Source: Kordia algicida OT-1 (GTDB taxonomy: Bacteria; Bacteroidota; Bacteroidia; Flavobacteriales; Flavobacteriaceae). Taken from it: a stretch of 64,000 nt of DNA. This document shows, piece after piece, positions 24,339-32,594 of the stretch. A program made the position numbers and the translations under genes. The first letter of the stretch is position 1. Each line of letters opens with the position of its first letter. Under the pieces are notes generated by a model. That model saw nothing but the letters and a program-made list of their open reading frames with translations, was not told the origin of the DNA and did no database searches. The DNA is taken from positions 3,447,339-3,511,338 of the forward strand of contig NZ_DS544873.1 of NCBI RefSeq assembly GCF_000154725.1, given 5' to 3'.

Positions 24339-25748
24339 TTACATTCCTGTTACTTTGATGTCATCAATGTGATATCTTGTTTCAGCTCCACCATCAGCTC
24401 CTAAATATTTGAAAGCAACGTGTACGTCTCCGTTTAAACAAGAGATATTTAATTCAGAAGATACAAAGCTACCAAATCCGCTTCCTCCTACTGGAATGTT
24501 AGCGTCAAGTAATGTCCATTCTGTTGTTGTTGGATCACCTGTGTAGTTTTCTGTAATGAATGCTTCTAGAATTGTTCCTGTTTCAAAGTTTGCAGAGATT
24601 TCAAAAGATAATTCTTCTTGCGTAGTTCCGTCTAAGTTGATTGCTGGCGTAACTAACCAAGCTTCTAATGGGCTTTCTCCTGTTCCGAAAGCAGAAATTT
24701 TCATGTATCTGTCTCCACTAAATGAACTGTCTTCATAACGCTCAGAACCTCCTGAAACGTTTACGTTTGTCCATCCTAAAGCGTCTAATTGTGCTTCATT
24801 TGTAATTGCTTGGAAATCTTCTTCAAATATTGTTGTTGCTGTAGAAACTGGTCCTGTACAGTCTAATACATCTGGATCACAACGAACTGTTTCTGTAAAG
24901 TTTACATCCGCTAAGGTATTTATTACTAAAACATTGGCATCATCACCAAAATCTCTTGTAAAAATTCCTTGAATCGTTCCTTTTCTATCGTCTATTGTTA
25001 ATGACTTGAAATCTGCAAACGTACTTGTTTGTAATGCAATAATTCCTCCGTCAACACATTCTTCAAGATTTCTGAATCCGTCAAAACTATCAGATGCTTC
25101 ACCAGCGTATGTTGATCCAAGAACGTTTAAGCTAAATTGTACATCATTTAATTGAATTAATGTGTTTTCATCAGCTTCTGTCAATTCACCAACTGTTGTT
25201 GATTTTGGTGTGATTTCTGCTACTTCTGTACTACGCACTACGAAACTGTCTAATTCAAATGGTTGAATTTGATCGATGTCGTTTCCATTTGGTTTTCCAA
25301 TAGCGTATACTCCGTTTTCAACTCCAATAGCCAAACCATTCATTTTGATGTATACTTTTCTACCAAACTCGTATCTTTGGAATAATCCAGACTGGTTGAT
25401 ATCTACGCGGAATCCTAATCTTGGATCAGCTGCATCATCAGACGCGTCTTTTTTGTTTTGAATTACTATTTCTTCGAAGAAGTTTCCAGCTTGGTCGCTA
25501 GATACTACATATCCTTCAATAATAATTTCTGCTTCATCAAGTGCAATTTCTGCGATATCGTCTCCGCTTGCTACAGCTTGTTGGTATCGTGCTACCATAT
25601 TCTGGAAAGTAGCGTTTGCTGTTAATCCTGGATCAACAGTTGTTGTTCCTGTAGGAATTGCAAATTCATCGTCTTGAACACAAGAAGTAATAACTAATCC
25701 CATAGTTCCTAAGACAGCTATTAAACTAAAAATTTTATTTGCTTTCAT
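24339..25748 (-). CDS. DUF5689 lipoprotein with C-terminal choice-of-anchor (jelly-roll) domain
   Basis: A 469-aa surface or periplasmic lipoprotein. The signal ends LGTMGLVITSC, a usable lipobox. Residues about 40-290 correspond to DUF5689 (AEIIIEGYVVSSDQAGNFFEEIVIQN and the following beta-barrel-like OB region). The C-terminal part (about 305-469) resembles a choice-of-anchor J / MAM-like beta sandwich (EEDFQAITNEAQLDALGWTNVNVSGG..., then VAFKYLGADGGAETRYHIDDIKV). The gene lies 64 bp after the TonB receptor stop on the same strand, so the pair form a surface uptake unit. Such trios with an endonuclease/phosphatase-type enzyme recur in Flavobacteriia and are plausibly for nucleic acid or phosphate scavenging. 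The stop is 18 bp from the IS edge; the reading frame itself is intact. Confidence 0.88.
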   Translation of the reverse strand: MKANKIFSLIAVLGTMGLVITSCVQDDEFAIPTGTTTVDPGLTANATFQNMVARYQQAVASGDDIAEIALDEAEIIIEGYVVSSDQAGNFFEEIVIQNKKDASDDAADPRLGFRVDINQSGLFQRYEFGRKVYIKMNGLAIGVENGVYAIGKPNGNDIDQIQPFELDSFVVRSTEVAEITPKSTTVGELTEADENTLIQLNDVQFSLNVLGSTYAGEASDSFDGFRNLEECVDGGIIALQTSTFADFKSLTIDDRKGTIQGIFTRDFGDDANVLVINTLADVNFTETVRCDPDVLDCTGPVSTATTIFEEDFQAITNEAQLDALGWTNVNVSGGSERYEDSSFSGDRYMKISAFGTGESPLEAWLVTPAINLDGTTQEELSFEISANFETGTILEAFITENYTGDPTTTEWTLLDANIPVGGSGFGSFVSSELNISCLNGDVHVAFKYLGADGGAETRYHIDDIKVTGM

Positions 25749-25812
25749 TTGTTCGATTTTATTTTTTTCTGCGTTATCTAAAGATACGCAATCTTTAATT
25801 TTTTTGTTTTGT

Positions 25813-28590
25813 TTAGAATCTAAAATATAAATTTAAGAAATATGTTCTTCCTCTACCATACCAATATCTGTTACCAAATACTCTTGTTTCTAGTGCAGAG
25901 TCGTCTCTTAATTCTCTGAAGTTAGCATTTCTTCCTTGCTCAAAACCTCCAGTTTTGTATTCTTTGTCGAAAACGTTGCTAATACTTGCAAAGAACCCAA
26001 CGTAGTAATCTCCTAATTTCCATGATTTTCCACCAATAAGGTTTACTAACATGTAATCGTCAAATTGTTCTTGTCTTAATAATTCACGTGCCAATTCTGG
26101 ATTGTAATCATTAAATGGTTGTCCGTCAAAATCTGTGTAAAAATTACTACTTCTTTGTAATGGACTCACATCAATATATGCGTTAGAGAAAAAGTTGGTT
26201 GTCGCTCCAAACCACCAGTAATCTGGATCTCTATATTCAAATCCTAAAGAGAATGCTCTTTGTGGTCCACCGGCAATTTTATAATCTTTTAATGAAGATT
26301 TTCCTAAGTACAGTGTTTCTTCAAAATCTTCTGAAGATAAGTATAGGTCAGGATTGTTGTCATACGTAAACTGACCAACAGAAGCAACACCTTTTAATTT
26401 GATGGTTGATGTTACTTGTGCTTCCAATCCAAGTTCTCCTCCAAAATGTCTTTTGTCAACTCCTTGTAAGATTTCTTGAACAAACGCTTGATTGTCTCCT
26501 CCAATACCATCTGCGAAGAAGAACGAAATTTCGTTTGCATCTTCCATTTTTGTGTAATATCCAGTTAATCTTGCTTTGATTATTGGCGAACGGTAGATGT
26601 AACTTGCATCAAAAGAAGTAATTTTTTCTTCAGTGATGTTTGGTACGATATCGTGATTTTCTCTTGAGTTGGAATAAGTGTTACGAATTGAAGGTGCTTT
26701 TGTGATGTATCCACCGTTGAAATCAAATAAGTGACGTCCCGTTAATTTATACGTCAATCCCGCTTTTGCTCCAATTCCTGTGAAAGATAATTTTTCACCT
26801 TCACCAAATGATTTATTTGGGAAACCACCGTTTCTGTATAATCCGATACGTTGGTATGTTGTATTTTTTACACTACCAGCTACGAAGAAATCAACTTTTT
26901 TGTATTTGAATTGTGCTTGTGCAAAACCTCCAATAGTATTTGATTCGATATCAAACGCATAGCGGAAACGATCTCCTTCTCCTACCAATCTGTTAGGATT
27001 GTTTAAGTCGTTTTGAACACTTCCAGGATCGTTTGCTAAATCATCTGCAAAGTTATCAACATCCAAATAACCACGCGCTCCTAATAAATCTGTTACTTCT
27101 GCGAAGTTTTCAGATGTTAGTGAAGTGAATGTAGCACCTGCATTTAATGTAATGTTATCATTAATTGCCGTATTTAATATAGTGTTTGCTGTAAATTGTC
27201 TGTCGTCAGTTCTATCTTCATATACTATATTGATGGCATTTCCTCCAGCAACTAAGTTACTTTGGTTTGCTGCATATAATCCAGCCCAATCAATTTGTCC
27301 TCCATTTACGAAAGCTTCTCTTGCTCCAAACTCTAACGCTGGATTTTCAGGATTGTTTCTCGCGAAGAAACTTGGTAATTTTTGGTAATATGTTGGACTC
27401 ACATTTACACCGCTTCCAATTGGAAAACCGCTTGCATCAAGGTCCGTACCTCCAAAGTCAATACGACTTCTTCCTTGCTCACCAAATTGATACGCTACGT
27501 TTGTGTTTAATGTAGTGCTTTCACCAATATTCCAATAATGATTTAACATTAAAATAGGCTCTACAACTCTACGAACTCTTGAGTTACGCTTTTCACCATC
27601 TTGATATCCCCAAAAGTCGTTATATCTAATTCCTTTTAAGTCAAAAACTTCTTGTGTGTTTGCAGAAGATTGACCTCTCCTGTTTGGTGCGTAGATTCCT
27701 GTGAAATTTAAGCTGTGCTTGTCGTTTAATTTCTTTTCAACTGAAACGAATAAAGAATTTGCGTCATAGAAAGTACCGTCGTTAAAACCTTCATCTCCCC
27801 ATCTTCTTCCTGCTGAAACTGTATACGCCCATCCACTTTCTAGTAAACCAGAAGAATATGTTGCCATAACTCTGCTCGTGTAACTTCTATCAGATGAAGA
27901 TATGGTAACTCTACCACCTTTTCTGTACTGTGAAGCTCTAGTGTTAATGTTTGTTGTTCCTAAAATACCACCAAAAGTATAATCTGAAGCACTTAAACCA
28001 TTTGTAAGTTCTTGATTTCTTACAACATCATTTAATCCTCCCCAATTACTCCATTGTGGTCTTCCGTTGAACTGTTTGTTCATTTCAATACCGTTAATCA
28101 GTACTGTTCCATTTTCGGAATCTAAACCTCTTACTCTAAAGAAGGTAGATCCAAATTCAAAAGCGGCAGTTCTTAAGAATATATCTCTTGAAGATTGTAA
28201 TAATCCAGAGATATTGTCTGCTGCTGTTGAGTCATCATTCAATTCATCGTCAGTCAATGAGATCAGTGTCACATCTTCCTGAACGAATCTTTTTAACAAA
28301 ATTGTCCCTAGATCAATTGCTTGACCATCTGTAACTGTTACTGGCATTCTTAGAATTGCATATCCGTCTTTTTTGAAAACGACATCCACTTCGCCTGCAA
28401 CCACATTTGTTAATTTGAAGACTCCAGATGCGTCTGTAACAACTTCTTTATTATTGTTACCTGCAACTGAAACCAAAACATTTTGAATTGGGTCATCTGT
28501 ATTGGCATCAATTACCATACCTGTAATTGAATTTTGTCCGCTGACGAACCAAACTGATAGCAATCCAAATAAAAAAATAAATTTTTTCAT
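25813..28590 (-). CDS. TonB-dependent outer membrane receptor (nuclease-associated)
   Basis: This is a 925-aa outer-membrane transporter driven by TonB. It has a signal peptide (MKKFIFLFGLLSVWFVSGQ), a carboxypeptidase regulatory-like domain at about 20-100 (ITGMVIDANTDDPIQNVLVSV), a plug at about 110-225 (ISGLLQSSRDIFLR..FRVRGLDSENGTVLINGIEMN) and a 22-strand type barrel to a C-terminal aromatic (YFLNLYFRF). It is followed by the DUF5689 lipoprotein gene and is divergent from a secreted endonuclease/exonuclease/phosphatase gene. The three probably work together: enzyme outside, lipoprotein for binding, receptor for import. The substrate is not proven. Confidence 0.93.
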   Translation of the reverse strand: MKKFIFLFGLLSVWFVSGQNSITGMVIDANTDDPIQNVLVSVAGNNNKEVVTDASGVFKLTNVVAGEVDVVFKKDGYAILRMPVTVTDGQAIDLGTILLKRFVQEDVTLISLTDDELNDDSTAADNISGLLQSSRDIFLRTAAFEFGSTFFRVRGLDSENGTVLINGIEMNKQFNGRPQWSNWGGLNDVVRNQELTNGLSASDYTFGGILGTTNINTRASQYRKGGRVTISSSDRSYTSRVMATYSSGLLESGWAYTVSAGRRWGDEGFNDGTFYDANSLFVSVEKKLNDKHSLNFTGIYAPNRRGQSSANTQEVFDLKGIRYNDFWGYQDGEKRNSRVRRVVEPILMLNHYWNIGESTTLNTNVAYQFGEQGRSRIDFGGTDLDASGFPIGSGVNVSPTYYQKLPSFFARNNPENPALEFGAREAFVNGGQIDWAGLYAANQSNLVAGGNAINIVYEDRTDDRQFTANTILNTAINDNITLNAGATFTSLTSENFAEVTDLLGARGYLDVDNFADDLANDPGSVQNDLNNPNRLVGEGDRFRYAFDIESNTIGGFAQAQFKYKKVDFFVAGSVKNTTYQRIGLYRNGGFPNKSFGEGEKLSFTGIGAKAGLTYKLTGRHLFDFNGGYITKAPSIRNTYSNSRENHDIVPNITEEKITSFDASYIYRSPIIKARLTGYYTKMEDANEISFFFADGIGGDNQAFVQEILQGVDKRHFGGELGLEAQVTSTIKLKGVASVGQFTYDNNPDLYLSSEDFEETLYLGKSSLKDYKIAGGPQRAFSLGFEYRDPDYWWFGATTNFFSNAYIDVSPLQRSSNFYTDFDGQPFNDYNPELARELLRQEQFDDYMLVNLIGGKSWKLGDYYVGFFASISNVFDKEYKTGGFEQGRNANFRELRDDSALETRVFGNRYWYGRGRTYFLNLYFRF

Positions 28591-28646
28591 ACTGTAATTT
28601 GCAATTAATTATTATTTAAGTTTAAAAAATCTTTAATAACGACGCG

Positions 28647-28654
28647 CAAATGTA
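28647..28654 (-). promoter_or_regulatory. Candidate -7 element (TACATTTG) of the TonB receptor gene
   Basis: An exact TAnnTTTG match on the minus strand, 57 bp upstream of the receptor start. No exact TTG at 19-21 bp was seen. The promoter of the divergent endonuclease gene must lie in the same 138-bp gap. Confidence 0.45.
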
Positions 28655-28728
28655 CATTATTTATAATTAATAACTACTTTTGGTCTATCTTTTGCATAGA
28701 TTATTTAAGATAACATAACATTCAATAA

Positions 28729-29775
28729 ATGAAAAACCTTAAATCCCTAGTATTCTTAGCTTTTTTAGTAGTTTCTGTACAGGCATGGGCACAGAAAAAA
28801 AAGCAGTATAAGGTACAAACGATTGCATTTTATAATGTAGAAAACTTGTTTGATACTATTAATGACCCACTGAAAGATGACGAGAAGAGTCCAATTATGG
28901 AAATTCAAGGTGATCGATCAAAGATTTATAAAGATAAAATTTCAAAACTTGCGCGTGTAATATCTGACATTGGCTACGATATTGCGAAGACTTCTCCTGC
29001 TATTTTGGGAGTTGCCGAAATTGAGAATAGACAGGTTTTAGAAGATTTAGTTAATGATCCGAAGTTAAAAGATGCTGATTATGGTATTATTCACTTTGAT
29101 TCTCCTGATAAGCGTGGAATTGATGTTGGTTTGCTTTATAAACAAGGAGTTTTTCAACCTCATAGCTTTTCTAAGCATCCATTATATATTTATGATGGAG
29201 ATAAACGTATTTACACAAGAGATCAATTATTAGTTTCTGGTGTTTTAGATGATGAAGAAGTACATATTATTGTAAATCACTGGCCATCGCGTAGAGGTGG
29301 AGAAGCTCGAAGTAGACCAAAACGTGTGAAAGCTGCCGAGTTGAATAAGCATATTATTGATTCGCTACAAGATATTGATAAGAAAGCGAAGATTTTTACC
29401 ATGGGCGATATGAATGACGATCCTTTTAATGTAAGTATGAAAGAAGTACTGAAAACTAAGGAAGATCGCGATGAGGCTAATGGTAAAGATTTGTTTAATC
29501 CAATGGAAGGAATGGCAAGAAACGGAAATGGAACATTGGCATATAGAGACGGCTGGAACTTGTTTGACCAAATTATTTTTACAGCGCCTTTGTTGAAGAA
29601 AGATTTTACGGAATACCGTTATTATAAAGCAGGAATTTACAATAAGGTTTATTTGTCTAATAAACGTGGACGTTATAAAGGATATCCTTTTAGAAGTTTT
29701 GCTGGCGGAAGTTATACAGGTGGTTATAGTGACCATTTCCCTGTGTATGTACATTTAATTAAGGAAGTGAAGTAA
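28729..29775 (+). CDS. Secreted endonuclease/exonuclease/phosphatase family enzyme
   Basis: A 348-aa metal-dependent phosphodiesterase/nuclease fold of the DNase I-like superfamily. The signal peptide is MKNLKSLVFLAFLVVSVQAWAQ. Superfamily motifs appear in order: YNVENLFD (Asn, metal side), GVAEIENRQVLEDL (catalytic Glu), YKQGVF, VNHWPSRRGG (catalytic His region), MGDMNDDPFN (Asp and Asn) and the C-terminal YSDHFPVYVHL (Asp-His). All the key residues are visible, so it should be active. It is divergent from a TonB receptor and DUF5689 lipoprotein that likely import its products. It may degrade extracellular DNA/RNA or remove phosphate groups. Confidence 0.93.
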   Translation: MKNLKSLVFLAFLVVSVQAWAQKKKQYKVQTIAFYNVENLFDTINDPLKDDEKSPIMEIQGDRSKIYKDKISKLARVISDIGYDIAKTSPAILGVAEIENRQVLEDLVNDPKLKDADYGIIHFDSPDKRGIDVGLLYKQGVFQPHSFSKHPLYIYDGDKRIYTRDQLLVSGVLDDEEVHIIVNHWPSRRGGEARSRPKRVKAAELNKHIIDSLQDIDKKAKIFTMGDMNDDPFNVSMKEVLKTKEDRDEANGKDLFNPMEGMARNGNGTLAYRDGWNLFDQIIFTAPLLKKDFTEYRYYKAGIYNKVYLSNKRGRYKGYPFRSFAGGSYTGGYSDHFPVYVHLIKEVK

Positions 29776-29843
29776 CTTTTAATGTATCAATTTGACAATG
29801 TAGTAATTTGAAAATTAGCTTCATTGCGCAGAAATGAAAATAC

Positions 29844-29877
29844 AAAAAATCCTTATCGTACTTGATAAGGATTTTTT
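29844..29877. terminator. Bidirectional terminator between convergent genes
   Basis: AAAAAATCCTTATC, loop GTACTT, GATAAGGATTTTTT: a 14-bp perfect stem with A and T tails. It serves the endonuclease gene on plus and the membrane protein gene on minus. Confidence 0.88.
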
Positions 29878-29891
29878 TGTGTTTGTTTTGC

Positions 29892-30332
29892 TTAGTATAA
29901 ATTCCACCAATCTTTCCAAGGCAATCTTGATAGTATTAGTAGTAAACCTAAGCCATAGAATAACGCTATTTTACCAAAAGCTCTTTTGTCTGTTTGCGCT
30001 TTTTTGTGTTTAGACCAACCAATAGTGATTAAAACAATTGCTAAGATTCCAACTACAGGATGTTCTAAGGCTTGTAAACGGTCCGCACTTTCTAATTTCA
30101 TTCCGTTTTGCTGAATCATTTGAAAACCTTTTACAGAAATGAAATATAGAATAATTCCAATGACCAATTGCAAGTGTGTGAAGATGAGTGCAAATAATGA
30201 CACCCGTAAGTCTTTAACCGCAAACTTTCTATTGGTTGCATATCCAATTATTGCATTTCCTACAGCTGCAATTAACATGATTAACACAAAGTATGCCCAA
30301 TAGGAATGGAGCATTTGTATAGTTTCGTACAT
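29892..30332 (-). CDS. Small membrane protein with four predicted helices
   Basis: A 146-aa protein with hydrophobic helices at about 12-32, 45-65, 90-110 and 120-136 (YFVLIMLIAAVGNAIIGYA, LFALIFTHLQLVIGIILYFI, VVGILAIVLITIGWSK, IALFYGLGLLLILS). Histidines fall within or beside helices (LHSYW, FTHLQL, LEHPVVG), which has led similar Bacteroidota proteins to be named cytochrome-b-like. Heme binding is not shown. No partner genes of a redox chain are nearby. It is a single gene, convergent with the endonuclease and divergent from the LanC-like gene. It has no known function. Confidence 0.78.
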   Translation of the reverse strand: MYETIQMLHSYWAYFVLIMLIAAVGNAIIGYATNRKFAVKDLRVSLFALIFTHLQLVIGIILYFISVKGFQMIQQNGMKLESADRLQALEHPVVGILAIVLITIGWSKHKKAQTDKRAFGKIALFYGLGLLLILSRLPWKDWWNLY

Positions 30333-30458
30333 AGTTTTGTTTTTAGTTGATGTGCAAAGGTACTTAATTTTTTGATTGTGTTATTGTTTTGCTAAAGTTT
30401 AAAAAAGTAAGAAATTTTCTAGAACTTTATCCTAATTTTATACTTCAAGTAGTATATT

Positions 30459-31523
30459 ATGTGTTTAGATAATTTTTTGTCAGATTCTATCTTTAAAGCA
30501 ATCGAAAAGCAACCAACCACAACAAAAGCAGGTCTTCTCGATGGGCTTGCAGGTGAGAGTTTGTATTATTTTTATAGAAGCGCATTGTTGAATGACGATG
30601 AAGTACTCTATGAAAAAGGAATTGAAAAACTTCAAACTGCTATTGAAATCGGTAGTAAAAACTCAGCAGATACAAGTTTTTACAGTGGTGTAGCTGGTAT
30701 TGGTTGGTTGGTGTTACATTTGAAAGAGCAAGAATTTGTTGATATAGACATTGACGATTTTTTAGATACTTCCGTAGATACCTATTTATATGAGACAATG
30801 CTCGATTTTTTAAATAGAAGTATCTATGATTTTTTTTATGGCGCTGCAGGCATTTGCTATTACTTCTTAAAAAGGTATCAATGTGTGCGTGATAACAGTC
30901 AGAAAGAACTGTATAGAACTTATATTATGCATTTTCTTTTTTATTTAGAATTCATTAAGAATAAAGACGAGAAAGGTATCTTCTGGAAACATCCTGAATA
31001 TCCTTTTGAAGAAGACTCTATGTGTTTTCAATTGAGTTCACTTTCTAATATTTCCTCAATAATATTACTTTTGACAGATATTTCTTATAATAAAGAATTT
31101 ACGTCATTTTGTACAATTTTAATAAAAAAGTCAAGCGATTGGTTGATATATAAATTGGAAACTTATAAAAAAATTCGACTAGATCAAGCGTTTTGTTTAT
31201 GGAAGGCGTCAATTGTATTAAATGATAATGAACTACAGAAAAAAGCACTTCAATTGCTGAATACCGCTAAGAAAAGTATTTTAAACGAAGATGTAATATC
31301 ATTAGCTAAGTGTGCTTTGATCTATCAAAAAATAACAAAAGAAACTGATAACAATTCCTTAAAAGAAGAAGCTTTTAAGTGTTTTACAAAGGTAACTGAT
31401 AACTTGTTAGAACATACCATAAATGACAATAGTATTTGGAAAGGATATTCAGGAATCGGTTTGATTGACTTTTCTTTGAATGATAGTGTAAGCCCAGAAT
31501 GGTCAAAATGTATATTGATATAG
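30459..31523 (+). CDS. Degenerate LanC-like protein
   Basis: A 354-aa protein with the repeated Gly-rich helical hairpins of the LanC alpha/alpha barrel: GLLDGLAGESLYYFY, SFYSGVAGIGWLVLHL, DFFYGAAGICYYFL and, at the end, IWKGYSGIGLIDFSLN. True LanC cyclases hold zinc with two Cys and one His in WCYG and CHG motifs and add Cys thiols to dehydrated Ser/Thr. Here the matching places read QAFCLWKAS (Cys246) and LAKCALIY (Cys285): the Cys remain but the His of CHG is Ala and surrounding residues are changed. A classical cyclase reaction is therefore unlikely. It starts a tight plus-strand unit with a nucleotidyltransferase 6 bp downstream and a precursor-like peptide after that. A substrate-holding role is possible. 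Confidence 0.78.
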   Translation: MCLDNFLSDSIFKAIEKQPTTTKAGLLDGLAGESLYYFYRSALLNDDEVLYEKGIEKLQTAIEIGSKNSADTSFYSGVAGIGWLVLHLKEQEFVDIDIDDFLDTSVDTYLYETMLDFLNRSIYDFFYGAAGICYYFLKRYQCVRDNSQKELYRTYIMHFLFYLEFIKNKDEKGIFWKHPEYPFEEDSMCFQLSSLSNISSIILLLTDISYNKEFTSFCTILIKKSSDWLIYKLETYKKIRLDQAFCLWKASIVLNDNELQKKALQLLNTAKKSILNEDVISLAKCALIYQKITKETDNNSLKEEAFKCFTKVTDNLLEHTINDNSIWKGYSGIGLIDFSLNDSVSPEWSKCILI

Positions 31524-31529
31524 TTAAGT

Positions 31530-32279
31530 ATGGAAAAAGCTCTCGAAAAATTTATAGCTCGTTGGAAACAGAAAGGTATTGTAAGAGGAATTCTTCTCAC
31601 AGGAAGCTACGCCGTTGGAATACAGAATGAAAACTCAGATATTGATATTCGTCTGGTTTTGGATAATACTACGACAACTTCTTTTAAAGGCCTAGAAACG
31701 ATTGATGGCTTTAGCTTTTCATATATTGGTAGAAGCAAAGCTGTAACGTTAGAAAAGTTCAACAAACAGTTTTTTTCACATGTAAAAATGGAGGCTCGTA
31801 TCTACAATGTTGGTAAAATTTTATTTGATCCATATCGAGATATTGCTACACTGCAACAAATTGCCAAAAACTATGTAGAAACAGGACTGATTCCCAGAAA
31901 AACTTCTGAAACTGATCGACAGCTTCATATGTATTCCCTTCATAAAAAATATGAATATATTCTTAATACTACTCCCGATGATCCTTTTTATACCTATAAC
32001 TATATATTGTATTTAAAGAATGCATTAAATTTTTATGCGAGTGTTTTAAATACCGAAATTATATTTGAAAACGACAGTAAATTACATCGATTTTTGACTG
32101 ATAAACATTATTTAGAAATGTACGGTTATACCAGTTTTCCTGATCAAGAATTCATTAAGTTATGGTTATTGGCATTAGAAAAAAGAGAAATCAAAGAGAT
32201 CAGGGAAATTTATACTTATTTAAGAAAAAATTTATATAAGTTTAACGAATCTTCAACACTTATTGAGTGGAGTAATTAA
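31530..32279 (+). CDS. MNT-type nucleotidyltransferase next to RiPP precursor
   Basis: This 249-aa protein has the nucleotidyltransferase superfamily core LLTGSYAVG (Gly25-Ser26) followed by NSDIDIRL, giving metal-binding Asp37 and Asp39. A third acidic residue is likely in KMEARIYNVGK. The C-terminal half is helical (about 130-245), like small-molecule or protein NMP-transferases. All active-site residues seem present, so it should transfer a nucleotide, or phosphate in the manner of some relatives, to a target. Its place is unusual: it is packed between a degenerate LanC-like gene and a Cys-rich GG-leader peptide gene, 6 and 30 bp away. The peptide or the LanC-like protein could be its substrate. 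An antibiotic-resistance adenylyltransferase or a toxin-antitoxin MNT protein is the alternative. Confidence 0.82.
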   Translation: MEKALEKFIARWKQKGIVRGILLTGSYAVGIQNENSDIDIRLVLDNTTTTSFKGLETIDGFSFSYIGRSKAVTLEKFNKQFFSHVKMEARIYNVGKILFDPYRDIATLQQIAKNYVETGLIPRKTSETDRQLHMYSLHKKYEYILNTTPDDPFYTYNYILYLKNALNFYASVLNTEIIFENDSKLHRFLTDKHYLEMYGYTSFPDQEFIKLWLLALEKREIKEIREIYTYLRKNLYKFNESSTLIEWSN

Positions 32280-32309
32280 GATATTTATGGTTCATTTAAA
32301 ATTTTAATC

Positions 32310-32519
32310 ATGAAAAAAAATCAAAGAAAGTTAAGTTTAAAAAAAATGTCAATTTCTAACTTGGCAGTTGTAAAAGGAGGAGCTGGAACTGTTTGGTGCA
32401 CTATTACTGTTGGTACTAGTGGAGCAAGCACTTGTAATTATACGCCTGGCTGCCCTCCAACAGCGGAAAGCGCATGTTGTGATACTATAGGGGATTCTCA
32501 CTGTGATAGAGAATCTTAA
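32310..32519 (+). CDS. GG-leader RiPP precursor-like peptide with six Cys, 69 aa
   Basis: The leader KLSLKKMSISNLAVVKGG (Gly23-Gly24) matches the Bacteroidota class I lanthipeptide-like leader and resembles that of the peptide at 10701-10874. The 45-residue core is rich in Cys, Thr and Ser: AGTVWCTITVGTSGASTC, NYTPGCPPTAESACC, DTIGDSHCDRES. The six Cys include one CC pair. It is the third gene of the LanC-like/nucleotidyltransferase unit and is followed by a strong terminator. No LanB dehydratase lies in the window, so lanthionine formation would need enzymes in trans. Disulfides or another modification are possible. Confidence 0.82.
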   Translation: MKKNQRKLSLKKMSISNLAVVKGGAGTVWCTITVGTSGASTCNYTPGCPPTAESACCDTIGDSHCDRES

Positions 32520-32544
32520 TCTTAGACTAAAAAAAATACTAAAA

Positions 32545-32571
32545 TAAAAGCCTCGCATTGCGAGGCTTTTA
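32545..32571. terminator. Terminator after the six-Cys peptide
   Basis: AAAAGCCTCGC, loop ATT, GCGAGGCTTTT: an 11-bp stem with A and T tails between the convergent peptide gene and TonB receptor gene. Confidence 0.88.
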
Positions 32572-32594
32572 TAATTATATATTGAGATTTCTTC

